Under the pieces are notes generated by a model. That model made no database searches, was not told the DNA's origin, and saw only the letters and a program-made list of their open reading frames with translations. From positions 42,307,180 to 42,371,179 of the forward strand of contig OX485808.1 in assembly GCA_950295325.1 (NCBI GenBank): a stretch of DNA of 64,000 bases. The letters run 5' to 3'. The stretch comes from Polytrichum commune (Eukaryota; Streptophyta; Polytrichopsida; Polytrichales; Polytrichaceae). The translations under genes and the position numbers were made by a program. Numbering within the stretch: the first letter of the stretch is position 1; every line of letters begins with the position of its first letter. Below, one piece after another: positions 21,956 through 33,119 of the stretch.

Positions 21956-23374
21956 GACAACTAAGTGATTGGAGTACAAAACATACACTCCCATTTAAAT
22001 AGAATAGCAACATTCTCATATTATGCTTGCCATGTAGTCTTCAAAAGTTGTTCAACTGCATACAAAGTACTTGAGTTTTGAGAACTTGGAACATAGCCAC
22101 AATTATTGTGTATTTTGTGGTTGAATACAGAATACTACCCCACTTGTACTCTACAACCTAGGTCCACGCAAGCAAGCATTGCTATCACAACACCATCTCT
22201 ACAACCCATATGTAAAGCTTAGTGTATGTTGTGAGTATGTACGAATGAAATTGGTTGACGTGTATTATCTCTAGCTAGGCTTATAAAGTTAGTGCTACGT
22301 GCCATGTGTGGGGTTTTAGGATAGGGATGTCTCTATCTTTGATTCTTTCTTACCGTGTTTGGTGGGGAAGATTGGGTCCCCAAAATAACTTCATATGTAA
22401 GGTACAATGATTAGGTAAGACCCATATTCATAAAACAATGTTTGTCTCCAGACAATCTAAGGACAAGACATAAGGTTTCCCTCTAAGATTTGGTCAAGCA
22501 TGCTACTCAAGGAGTTCATGACACTCTTGTGTTGGAGTGAATCTATGAAACCACGACTAAAGCCCGGGGGTGTTTTTTCCAAGGGCTATAGGAATTTGGT
22601 CACATGAGTTCAATTAGGAGTACTTGGGAATTTCTTTTGTAAGTTGGGATCCTTGTTTTGTACATGTGCAAATGAAATCTATGATTGAGGGAACAAATGC
22701 ACATGGTTACGAGCTACAAGATGGAGCCAAACATGCAAGCAAGTGAAGTGACCTCGGTTGTCAAGCTAATCAATTCAAATTGAAAAAATCATTAATATTT
22801 CATGATGATGTCTATTGTTGTCTTAAGTACTCAAATGTAGAATACCAAGATGAGATCTTCATAACTTATTATTAAAAACAATTCTCAAAAGCAAATGGCT
22901 AGATTAGGTTTTGGATGTAAATTTCATGACCTTAACAATGTTGAATTAACTTGATATCTTCTTCTTTTTCAAATTTTTTGAATTCATTATACACTTCAAG
23001 TCATCATCAAATATGTTGTAGAAAGTCATCACTTCAATGTAATTTTATCATGTTTTGAGCAAAACTTTGACAAATACTTGTTCAATATCATCAATTGCAC
23101 ACTCGTTTGCATTGTCTTCTGAAATATGTAGATTGCTTTTTAGGTTTTTTTGTCAACATAAATTTCTTGGCTTTGTAGATAAATGTGTTTCTAAAATGCT
23201 TATGATCTTCTTCTTTTCACAAAATTCAAATTCAATATTTAAAAAAAAAATCACTTTCACTTCAACATGTGCAAGGATCAAGAATTGTCTTCTTTGCCAT
23301 GCTTGCAGTGACAAGTTGGTCAGCACATCACAACCATATGCCGCCTCCTAATTTGACCACCTTGCCCATAAAAA

Positions 23375-23450
23375 GCAAGCTTGTCATAGCTCAGTGGATA
23401 GCACTCCTACTTATGGAGGATGGTGGGTGTAGTTTGATTTTTGTGAAGGC
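23375..23450 (+). repeat. tRNA-like fragment or SINE head
   Basis: The phrase CATAGCTCAGTGGATAGCAC is a near-perfect D-arm/box A of a eukaryotic tRNA. A decayed anticodon-arm-like CTCCTACTTATGGAG hairpin follows, with a poor box B. It is not a functional tRNA by eye: the T-arm and acceptor stem are not closed. Confidence 0.45.
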
Positions 23451-24194
23451 AACCAAATCACCATGTTAGTACTCACCCACCGATTTAGAGCAACTGTGCC
23501 TTCAATTAGGAGCCATAAATAGGTGAACAATTAACGAAAGTAACCGAATATGCCTCAGATGCTTTAGTCCACCCAATTGTAACTCACTTGCTCGAAACAA
23601 CCTTTGACATCATAAAAGGGACAACCTTGAGCTTTATGCCACAACATTACCAAGTTGAGTACGGAGGGTAGGTGGGACCAAAAACAAGTCATATATTATT
23701 TGGGAACTATACCATGATTATTCTCTCATTAGCATTGTTATATGACATTCAACCTGATAAACTCAAGTGAAGCAATTGTCATTGAATATGTTTAAAATGT
23801 AATGGTTGATAGCAACTAAATCATGTTATGACATCCAACACCAAGTTTGATTTGTTCATTTGTGTAAGTCAAATCCATTTTGTTTGCATTAAATGATACA
23901 AGACAAGGTCAACACATGTCTTATGTAGCTATTAAACATCACTTTAACGCCCAAACGGGTCGCAACGGGCTAAAGCAAATATTGAAAATATAATTATAAA
24001 ATGCATCATTACAATACACAACTCTTTGGTATTGGGACTTTGGTGTGTTACTTTGTTAGTTTGTATACCAATACAAAAGCATAGATCATAATTGGCTCAA
24101 AAGATCGAGATTCAACATGCTTAGGGCTAACATTTAAAACGTCAAGCTTCGTGATGTGGAAATCCATATGAATAACAATGGGCGAAGAACGGTT

Positions 24195-24850
24195 TCGGAC
24201 CTTGAACACTGACCACCTAATTCAACTATTAGTTAATTAGTTGCCTTTCGTAACTATAGTTTCTCGCGATTTGACCTGCCCAATAATGTAATCAATTATA
24301 GTTGTTCTAACTTCAGTCTGTCAAAAAATCTAATTAACTACAGTTACATCCAGTCAAGTAAAGTTGAACTCAACATGCAGTGTAGTACCAAGATAGATCA
24401 TAGCATTTATATATATATAATTCAAAACTTTAAGTTTGGGACCTGATTCCATGTGTGACTCAGACTCAATCAACATCCAATGAGCACAACCTCATTATCT
24501 ATCAGTAACTCAAAGTATAACGATTTCAACTACCGCAAGGAACGGTGGGTTCTATCCCTTCTTGGGACGTGCCGGCACAGGTGACAAACACCGATTCTTA
24601 CATAATGTCTTTTTTAAAGAAAGATATATAATATATTTCATTTCGTTTTTTGAGATTAATGAAAGATTTCGTTGGTTGGTTCCTTACAGTTTTTAGGACT
24701 CTCAAGTTATAGTTGTTTGAACATTTTCTAATTAACTGTAGTTGTTCCCTAAAATGTATTGAAAAAAGAGAAAGAAAAACTCTAGTTAACTCTAGTTGTT
24801 TTGGCAATTGTCGAAGGTGTGAACAATTTGAAGTGATTGGCGGAAGTAGG
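24195..24850 (-). repeat. Repeat family B, copy 2 (inverted, interrupted)
   Basis: The left part (about 24195-24390) matches the inverse of 30800-30990: AATTCAACTATTAGTTAA, CTTTCGTAACTATAG, GCGATTTGACC. The right part (about 24690-24840) matches the inverse of 20850-20920 around AAAATGTATTGAAA. About 300 bases between the parts do not match the other copies. Confidence 0.6.
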
Positions 24851-25004
24851 TGCAATTTTTGGTCTTGCCTGTGGCAAAGGACTTATGGAGTTGCCGGCAT
24901 GTGTAAATAAAACTCCACTACACGTTTTAATTGCACCGTCAATGTCATTAAAATTGTGGAGACTACAAGGGAGCTTGCGTGTTAGGGTTTAGGCCCAGTG
25001 TTCT

Positions 25005-25567
25005 GGGAGATTTTAGGGCATAATCAATGGGCATCCTATAGTTTCCAAGTCCGACCACTTATTGGTCGACATCTTTCAATTTTCTTTTGTTGGTTTTGTC
25101 TATAGGATAAAGACTATGCATTGACTTTTATGTTTCAAGAGCAAAATTTCTAACCATTTTGCGTTCACACTTGGACATTACTTGTTCATGCTATTTTTGA
25201 TCTAGTTTATTCAACGTGGATGGTGAAAGCTTGCATGCCTTGGACAACTAACCAACTAATTCAACTATTAGTTAACTAGTTGCCTTTTGTAACTATAGTT
25301 GTTTGCGATTTGACTGCCAAAAAATTTAGTTAACTATAGTTGTTCTAAAATCTAGTTGACTATAGTTATATATAGTCAATGCATTTTAGTCTTTCATAAG
25401 AAGGACAAAGCCTGGCGGTTCTACCGTTTTCTTGTTGAAATTGAGGCATGTTCCATAAATTCCTCTAAGATGATCACTAATTTTCCCAAAGTCTTGAACT
25501 TCAACCGGCTATTTCTCGAAGTCAACTGGTTCATATGTAACTAGCAGTCGGTTCTCCCTGTTCATTG
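25005..25567 (+). repeat. Repeat family A, copy 2, split by a family B insertion
   Basis: The left piece (about 25005-25097) and right piece (about 25437-25567) together match the uninterrupted copies at 8388 and 46866. The intervening 340 bp is a family B element. This is a clear nested insertion, so B was active after A. Confidence 0.75.
25097..25437 (-). mobile_element. Repeat family B, copy 3, inserted in family A
   Basis: Inverted relative to the copy at 20655: it ends with the inverse of the CAACAAGAAAACGG start and begins with the inverse of the GTCCTA...GACAAA end. The ends are GTTG on both sides, which could be a short target duplication or part of the element. The interior has the AACTATAGTTAAC motif several times. 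Confidence 0.65.
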
Positions 25568-25616
25568 TTTAGGCCTTCTTATTGATGGCTAGAATACTCA
25601 CACCGGGCTTTCTAGT

Positions 25617-25830
25617 TGATGAACGGGGAGAACCGACCAGTAGTTACAAATGAACTACCGGTTGAGTTTGAGAATTAACCGGTTCAAATTCAAGACTTCA
25701 TGAAAACATACCAGTCCATTTAGATCATAATATTCTTCAAATTAATACAGATAATCGAAAGATGTCGACACTTAATTGGTTGGTCTTGGAAACACTAGGA
25801 TCTCTACCAATTATGTCCAAAAATCTCTCC
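25617..25830 (-). repeat. Repeat family A, copy 3, inverted arm
   Basis: This is the reverse complement of the family A unit (GAACGGGGAGAACC, ACCGGTTGAG, GGAAACACTAGGATC). It faces copy 2 across about 50 bp, so the two form a large imperfect inverted repeat. Confidence 0.75.
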
Positions 25831-25858
25831 AGACATTGTTTCTAGTTCGGATATTCGA

Positions 25859-26140
25859 TTGCCAACATTTAATTTCCACGTGGGGTTTTATAAGACCCCA
25901 ATCAACGAGATCTATCAACATGTGCCAAATTTCATCAAAAATATTATTACTTTGGTCCGAGATGACCCTAAACTACCGCATGATAGTGTAGAGGTACCCA
26001 AACCGAACGGACTAGCTAGCGGTTTGAGTCCTGATTATGAAATCGTCTCTCTACTTGACAAAAAACTAGCTAGGTGGTCAATCGCCTCTTGTGTTCCACC
26101 CAAAAAAAGACAAAAAGGAAAAAAAAGAAAAAAGAGATAA
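25859..26140 (+). other. Unrecognised 93-codon open frame with lysine-rich end
   Basis: A frame of 93 codons with mixed composition and a strongly basic C-terminus (KKRQKGKKRKKR). It sits between an inverted repeat and a hAT-type MITE, in a repeat zone, and no family is recognised. It may be a transposon-protein scrap or chance. Confidence 0.2.
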
Positions 26141-26256
26141 CCAAATGACCACGGCCTTAAGGAAATTGAGAGCATTGGGAAAAAAATTATTGAATTGGAT
26201 GATCAACTAAACCGATTATGATATTTGGTGGGTCGGTACCAAAGTGCTATTTATTC

Positions 26257-26753
26257 CCCAGGGAGTGCACTATTCAAGTACTGTATTTATACACGTGGGT
26301 GCACAAAAGGGGTATTATTTAAAACAAGCATGTACAAAATGTACGTACAAGAGACATATTGCTATTAAGCAAGAAGTAGATATACATGAGGCTATAGAAA
26401 ATATATATGTAAAGTACGCATTTACGCGTTTACGCGTTCAAGTCAGACCTGGACCAAGAATCATGTGTTTTTTCATCCACTAAGTAACGACTTTATAACT
26501 AAAAATCCATGATTTGATATTATACATATAATAGGGCCATATTTTTGCATTTCCAAACATTTGTACACATGTTATATACAATTTCTGTATTTGTTTTTGG
26601 ACCCTTGTGTATGTATGGAAATGTATTTTGAAGCAATGAGATTTGTAAGTATATTGCTTGATTTTAGCAAAAATAAAATGTATACAGGGGTATTTTAATA
26701 AGGGGCATGCACGCACGTGATGCTTGGTTTTAATGAATAGTGCACTCCCTGAG
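26257..26753. mobile_element. hAT-type MITE with perfect 8-bp target duplication, 497 bp
   Basis: The left end reads CCCAGGGAGTGCACTATTCA. The right end is its inverse with a single difference (19 of 20). Directly outside, ATTTATTC is present at 26249-26256 and again at 26754-26761, an exact 8-bp target duplication. A CAGGG-type terminus and 8-bp duplication are the hAT signature. The interior is noncoding and AT-rich. The intact duplication and near-identical ends suggest a fairly young insertion. Confidence 0.9.
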
Positions 26754-27489
26754 ATTTATTCTATATTTCATTTCTCTTAAAGAAGGTGCAGATAAGTAAG
26801 ATGAACATGTATTTTCTTTATCAAAATATGACATCTTCATTACTAAATAGTGACCCACACTAAATACCATAAGCTCGGTACGCAATAGGAGCATGATAGT
26901 GTTTTGGTACTTGGTGACACCTTCTTCGTTTCGGGCAAAAGAGTGGTTGAATCTCACGGTGAGTGAGCGCATAAGACGTGTTGTTTGTAGAGCAAATACT
27001 ATGTCTTTGCATTTGGTTGGATTCACGGTTGGTGTCCTCATCACGTCCTCAACATGTTTGTCGGAGAGGAGTTTGGGGTTCAAAGGGAAACTCATCCATC
27101 TATGCTACAAACTTTTTCTTCATTGATCGACAAAATTGGATAGACCTTCCACCACTTTGAGCTTGTAATACAATTTTACAAGGCATAATGTTGAAGGTTT
27201 AATTGGATATAAACCCTTTAACAACACGGTGCCTACTTGGAGAAGATGATACCAAGAGGAGATGAATGTCATGTTTATGCTTCTCAACAAAAACACACCC
27301 TTAGGAAGCATCTCCGTTGAGAAGTGGGAATGGGGGAATGATGTCATCAAGAATGTATAGCACATTTTTTTCCCTATGAATAGCAATTATGATGGATATA
27401 TTTTGCTTTGAAGTGAATTTGATTTTAAAGTCCACACAACCAAAAGGTTTGTGGATTAGAAGTACACTAGGGTGGTTTTGAGAAGGCTA

Positions 27490-27780
27490 ATTATGTAGAG
27501 AAATGGAATGCAATGGTCAGTGTGAGATAGTGGCTAATACCAACATGATGATCGAGTTGATAGAAAGACTCGAGGCTACGTGACATTATGGTTTGAAATA
27601 AGAAAATGAACCTCCTTTCAACGGGGTTGTATAGGAGAAATTCAAGCACGAGATGCGTTTCATTTTCAATTATGTCATGACAATAATAATGCCACATTTT
27701 GTTATCTACATGGATTGGAATAGTTGGCCATTGACTGATTCCTATGACCATGTGATTTGAGGTGCGGTCAAGCGACAATG
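27490..27780 (-). mobile_element. Eroded transposon-protein tail, LINE-like
   Basis: On the minus strand an open frame reads ...WPTIPIHVDNKMWHYYCHD, then ENETHLVLEFLLYNPVERRF, then LDHHVGISHYLTL. The pattern C-x-x..ENETHxxLExxLYxxxRxxF is common at the C-terminus of plant non-LTR retrotransposon proteins. Related frames occur at about 59330-59480 and 62880-63320 on the same strand. Assignment to LINEs is inference from the motif. Confidence 0.45.
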
Positions 27781-28496
27781 ATTTTCCAATATGAAGGTGA
27801 TGAAGGTTTCTTCAAGTACAATTTGCATTCATATTTGAGAAAACTCTCCATGGAAGTGCACCCATAATTGGAGCATGCTTCCATGTGCCAACCATTCCAC
27901 CCACAAATATTGGACTTTGCCAATCTTAAGGAAGCTTCGGACATGAAATCAATACATTTTGTTCACTAGAACACTTCCTTGTGGTGGGTGGGTGGGTGTG
28001 TGTGTGGGGGGGAAGGGCAATATATGAGAGAGTATATTTGTCTCTTTGAAAAAGCATGCAAGTTGAATTGTGGTGGTCATCATATTTACCCATTTTGAGT
28101 GTTGCAAGACTTGATTTTATGAACTTGAGACTCTAGAGAAATAAAAAAATAATCCAAATTGTATCAAGATTTTGGGCAAGGATTGAATTATATGAATACT
28201 CCATCATGAAAACAAAATGATGTAAAATATGGAAATCCTACGTCCGCACCAACATGTTTATGCAAATAAAAGTCAATTTCTAGCCATGGATTTGAGTGAC
28301 GGTCTGCTCTTTTCCATCAAATTTCAACTTTTATTTAGAATTTTGTTGGATGCCGGATCTCATTATCTTGAGAAAGTCTATGCACATTTCTTTGTGATAT
28401 GAAAGGTCCAATTATTATTATCAATTAGTGGTTTTTTTCCAACTTGGCAATGCACATGGAAGTGTGCCCTTACCCTACACAAGAAAAACACACGCT

Positions 28497-28660
28497 ATAG
28501 TGGGAATAGGCGAGCCTAACCTATAGACCTCGTGTTCCCGGCTTCCAATGCTCTTGGAACATGGACCTACTTACCAACTCACCCACCTACTAGGTGCTAA
28601 GTCAATATGATGCGCCTCCTTCACGCAACAAGAAACCACAAGTGGCCACCCTTTTGCCAT
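28497..28660 (+). repeat. Dispersed repeat family E, copy 1
   Basis: Shares GGGAATAGGCGA, CTATAGACCT, GTTCCCG, CTTCCAATGCTCTTG and then CACCTACTAGGT with copies at 29478 and 32655. Noncoding, class unknown. Confidence 0.75.
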
Positions 28661-29477
28661 TGCCATTGCTCCATTCATTTTCTAATCATTTTGCTGAAAG
28701 CCAAAGCAACCTTCGATTCTTGACCCCATGACCACCACTAGGAGAATCATGTCCATCGCAACCACCTGCAATTTGCCATTGCAATGTGTTGGGTGCAAAA
28801 ATTACGTTGTACAATCAAAGGCGGTGTATGACCCCATGGGATACAAGCTTGCATGTGTCGATTGCTCTTCCTTGTGTTGGTGTGGGGTGCGAGGTGGATG
28901 GTTGGATGCAATGTCATTTCTTCTTTACTTCTAGTGCACAAGGAGTTTTAGAAATTTCCTACTTGCAAAATACATTTACATTTAAGATATGATTTGGAAG
29001 GTTGATTCAAGACAAAATATTATTCAGCCATGCGAGCCGGTTCCATGACCTTGGAATATGTCGATTACATTATGTGGGCCCCCAGACAAAGTCTAAATAT
29101 TCATATACTATTCATGCAATTAAATTGAACTTGGGAGTTTGGGTGGAGTTATACTCCTAACACTATGCGCATGAAGCATTGTTCATCCCATAATCATTCC
29201 CTGGAATCACTATTCATAGCAACATTGTCATTGAAAATACTGACAATGTTCACAACATTCTTACTATTCGTATCAATTGACATCAATTTCTTTCCATGAA
29301 GGTAAGATAATGAAGGCCCATGCATATACTAGATATAGAATGGACACACAACCACGTAGCCGAAAAATGCAATGAAAGGCAATTGACACATAAAACAAAT
29401 CGCTCTAAGCACCCAAACACACAAAAGTGTCAATAAGTGCAATTACTTTACGAGGCCCTTGGGAATGGAAACCCTTC

Positions 29478-29625
29478 ATGGTGTGAATAAGCAACCCTAC
29501 CTTACAAACCTCGTGTTCCCGCCTTCCAATGCTTTGAACATGTATCTACCTACAACTCTCCCACCCACCCGCCTACTAGTCACTACATCGGTGCCATATG
29601 CAATCATGTAGGCAAGAACCACAAT
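29478..29625 (+). repeat. Dispersed repeat family E, copy 2
   Basis: Shares AACCTCGTGTTCCCG, CCTTCCAATGCT and CGCCTACTAG with copy 1, in the same order. Confidence 0.7.
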
Positions 29626-30304
29626 AGGTTTTAAATGTTCCTACTATTTTATTTTTAAAAACGTATGAGATGTGCTTCAAAATACATTAAGTTCATGGCT
29701 TTCATTCAAAAGACCAATCGAACCACCGAATTAACGTATCAATACGATTACTCTAAGTACATGGAAAGAACCCGGATATGTTTCTTAGTGTTTTTGCCGG
29801 GACAAACATTTTTATGTAATTGCCGGTTGGGTTTTTCGTAAGACAATAAAATATAGGTAAAATTCCCGTGGAAAGAAGATTATCCCTAAATCTTTATGAG
29901 CGGGGAGTCCCTTGACCGAGGACAACCTTGAAAATAAGGACCATGAGGGCTCTTGCATGAAGGGGGCTTGTTTCAAGGAATGCCATGGGTCTAGGGACTC
30001 ACCTATTACAAATTGTCGGAAATAGGTGCAATACCCTAGTAGACCCACCTTATTATTCCGGAAATAGGTGTAATACCTTAGTAGACCCACCTTATTATTC
30101 CCAAGGTGGATGTGTCTTAGATGGATATATTTTAGACCTTCGACAATTGTCAAAAGAACCATAGTTAATTATATATATTTTCAAATATATTTAAGGAAAC
30201 AATAATAGTTAATTAGAACAAATCTAAGTATTATTATATATTCGAAGAAGTTCGCCTCTTTATTTGCTTTAATTGAGGATCTTTGGTATGCTCGGACCAC
30301 TGAG

Positions 30305-30990
30305 GATTGTCAATAAACAAGGAAACGGTAGAACTGTGAGGATTTGTCTTTTCTTATGAAAGACTACAACTGTAGTTGTCCAGTTTGCTCATTCCAGTCC
30401 GTGGCTATTTTCTATACCTATAACCAAAACTTTCTTGGATTTTGTGCACCATCTTCTCAAATGCGGGTCAACAACTGAAGCTACCAAAATAACTATACTT
30501 AACTAGGATTTTTTCAATACATTTTAGGAGAAACTATAATTAACTATATATAATTAACTATAGTTAACATCCACATTAAATAAAATGGACCAAAAATAGC
30601 AAGAACAAGAAACGTCCAAGTGTGAACGCAAAGTGGTTAGGAAATTTGCTCTTGAAACAGAAAAGTCGATGCATAGTCTCTGTCCTACAAATAGAGCCAA
30701 TAAACGCCTTTATATGATCACTCATAATGTTGGGTTCTGAAACAACCTCCATGTACACCACCAACACAAATCACACACTAGTGACACTACAATACTACAA
30801 CATAATTTTGTGAACAAGTTGCGCTCAACTTTAATTAACTAGATATAAATATAGTTAACTTTATTTTTTGGTAGACCGAATTTAGAACAACTATAGTTAA
30901 CTAGATTTTTTGGTAGGTCAAATCGTGAATAACTATAGTTACGAAAGGAAACTACGTAACTAATAATAGAATTAGTTGGTTAGTTGTCCA
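30305..30990 (+). repeat. Repeat family B, copy 4 (longest)
   Basis: It begins with AACGGTAGAAC and carries both halves of the family: the part matching 20655-21083 and the part whose inverse matches 24195-24390 and 25230-25340. AACTATAGTTAAC-type palindromes occur at least five times. No coding content. Confidence 0.75.
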
Positions 30991-32259
30991 AGATCCGATA
31001 TACTTCTCTCTCTTCACGCACTTCTCATAGTATATGAAACACACAATTAATGCAAACTCATAGGATGATTAGCAAACCCCAAGTCTTGCATGCAACCATT
31101 TGCCTCATAAATTTTGGAGCTCACTTTATTTTATTCATTAACAAAGTGAAGGTTATGATGCTCATAAAGTGGTCATTCATGTGTCATGTCATGAGGTCCT
31201 ATCACGGGGGTCAAAATTTTGTTGTGTTTGATTTAGACACAACTACTTTAGCGTACAACATGCCCACACTAAGACCAATGATTGGCCCACAATAATGGGA
31301 GGAATTCCATCTTGATAGGAGTTTATGTCTTGTATGCAATGAAGTGAATGGACGAAATTGCAGTATATTACATTGAGTGAGGTTACTACAAACATGACGG
31401 AAATTCCTTACTAATAATTGCAAAAATATGAAAATAATGGATTATTTCTTTGAAGAGTGACTGCTCTTGCTGCCAAATATCAACAATTAGCCATAGTGTG
31501 GGCATGCTATTACCACATGATAGAGATGTTGAGAGTATGTTTACACAAAGACCATTAGGTCATGGCTCGTGAGAATCCTTAAATTCTCATTGATTGAGAG
31601 TGTCATGGGCCCCTACTTTGGGTTTACACCATGTTTAATACAACCCATAACATTTTCAATGAATGAAAAAATGACATGGAACTCCCACACGGCAAGAATG
31701 GACAATGTTGACAAGGATTGTAGGATTTTTTTGGAATGGCTTTTGAAGGTAGACAAAATGTGTGGCAAGCTGTGGGGGACAACTCATGAAAGATTACTAA
31801 AAATATACATTGTAATACCATTCATGTTTGATTCAAAATGTGTTTGTCGGAGCTAATGTAGAAGGATGCTTTCCATGAATTAATGTGCAATCATCTTTTG
31901 ATTGTGAAGTAATTTTAGTTCTATGCATGATTTTTCTATTGTGCAATAAAACAAAGATGCTTATTCCAATTCATACCCTATAGATAGAGTTTGAATCCTC
32001 CGAAATTGCTAATTTAAAATATAAAAACACCAATACACAAAACAAAGATATGCACCCTTTTTGTATTCTCTCTTTCGTGATGCATTCACATATTTAATTA
32101 AAATATCAGGAGGTCTTTCTTATGATCCCATTTGGGTTCGCATTGAGAGCTTGTGACTTCCAAAAGCCTTTGGGCTATAGTCCATGGACTCCTCTATGCT
32201 CTCATCCAAAAAATGGGATACCAATCATTTAAGAACCATGGCCTAAGATACATGGGTGG

Positions 32260-32630
32260 TACGTGCTTCACTCTTCATGTTCTCCAACTTCCACCGATCA
32301 GATCTACACAACCAACCTCATATTGCATTAGCAAATCTAGGACAAAACACCTACAAAATTCGGACTAAAAATAAGACCTCTTCTGATGTAGTCATGGTTA
32401 TCGGAAATGCATGTTTGTTGATTTCTTATTTGGATACATAGGTCCTCCCAATTTGTATTCACTATCTAGTGCAGCGTAGTTATTAATATTTGAAGACATA
32501 GTCAAACCTCATTTAAAATGTGTGTTTATTATGATGGTTGCTCATTGATCCTCACCGAACCACATACCGATCAAATCTAGGGGTCCGATTAAGAAAACGA
32601 GCCTCTAAAGAGACATATCTACCTGAACAC
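32260..32630 (+). repeat. Dispersed repeat family D, copy 3
   Basis: Ordered match to 19660-20020, including TTCCACCGATCAGATC, GGTTATCGGAAATGCATG and GATCCTCACCGAACCACAT. Confidence 0.8.
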
Positions 32631-32654
32631 TTTCAGTGGAAATAGGGCCCGTGT

Positions 32655-32810
32655 CCTCCGCGGGAATAGGCGATCCTACCTATAGACCTTACGTTCCCGC
32701 CTTCCCATGCTCTTGAACAAGCACCTACCAACCTACCAACCTATATACCGACCTACCTGTTTCTAGGTCGGTACCGTGTGCCTCTATGTGCAAGAAGAAA
32801 AACGCAACCA
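32655..32810 (+). repeat. Dispersed repeat family E, copy 3
   Basis: Shares GCGGGAATAGGCGATCCTAC, CTATAGACCT, GTTCCCGCCTTCCCATGCTC and TCTAGGTCGGTACC with the other copies. It directly follows family D copy 3. Confidence 0.75.
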
Positions 32811-32829
32811 GCGGCCTTTCACCTCCGCC

Positions 32830-33115
32830 GTCTTACCATCGCTCCACTAAAACTCCACTCGAATCCGAAGCAATCTCAATATACAGTGAAGAAATTGGGG
32901 GATTCTTACCCTGCGGAAAAGTTTGCGCAAAAGATCCGACGTCGAATTAAGCAGAATGCACGAGGTTTCCTGTTCGCAGGGGAGGCTTTGTAGGACAGAA
33001 TTCACTGGAAACAGGGGGAACTGGCCAGGAAGAGATCTCTAGGTCGTGCGATGTTCTCCACGGGGTGGACTGTCCACGGTAGGAAAAAAAAAACTGCATC
33101 CAATGTGGTAGGATG
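32830..33115 (+). promoter_or_regulatory. Possible promoter side of the SMARCAL1-like gene
   Basis: GC-richer sequence between the last dispersed repeat and the leader array, with no good protein frame. Position and composition suggest the transcription start lies here. There is no motif I can call. Confidence 0.25.
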
Positions 33116-33119
33116 GTTA

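Larger units (their letters stand above)
21110..24190. other. Repeat-derived spacer without recognised genes
   Basis: No protein family recognised in any open frame. It contains a (GTT)n microsatellite at 21917-21955, two tRNA-like patches (listed separately), and otherwise AT-rich unique or eroded repeat sequence. Confidence 0.5.
27800..32250. other. Repeat-rich spacer without recognised genes
   Basis: Contains two family E copies, a large family B copy and AT-rich remnants (listed separately). Open frames are short. A GTGGGTGG/GTGTGTG stretch lies at about 27977-28013. No host gene supported. Confidence 0.5.

Noticed and set aside
23375-23450. Functional tRNA gene
   Set aside because: Only the D-arm/box A is convincing. 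The T-arm and acceptor stem cannot be paired.
26730-27095. 121-codon minus-strand frame as a host gene
   Set aside because: It begins inside the hAT MITE flank, has no recognised domain and lies in a repeat zone. Likely eroded repeat or chance.
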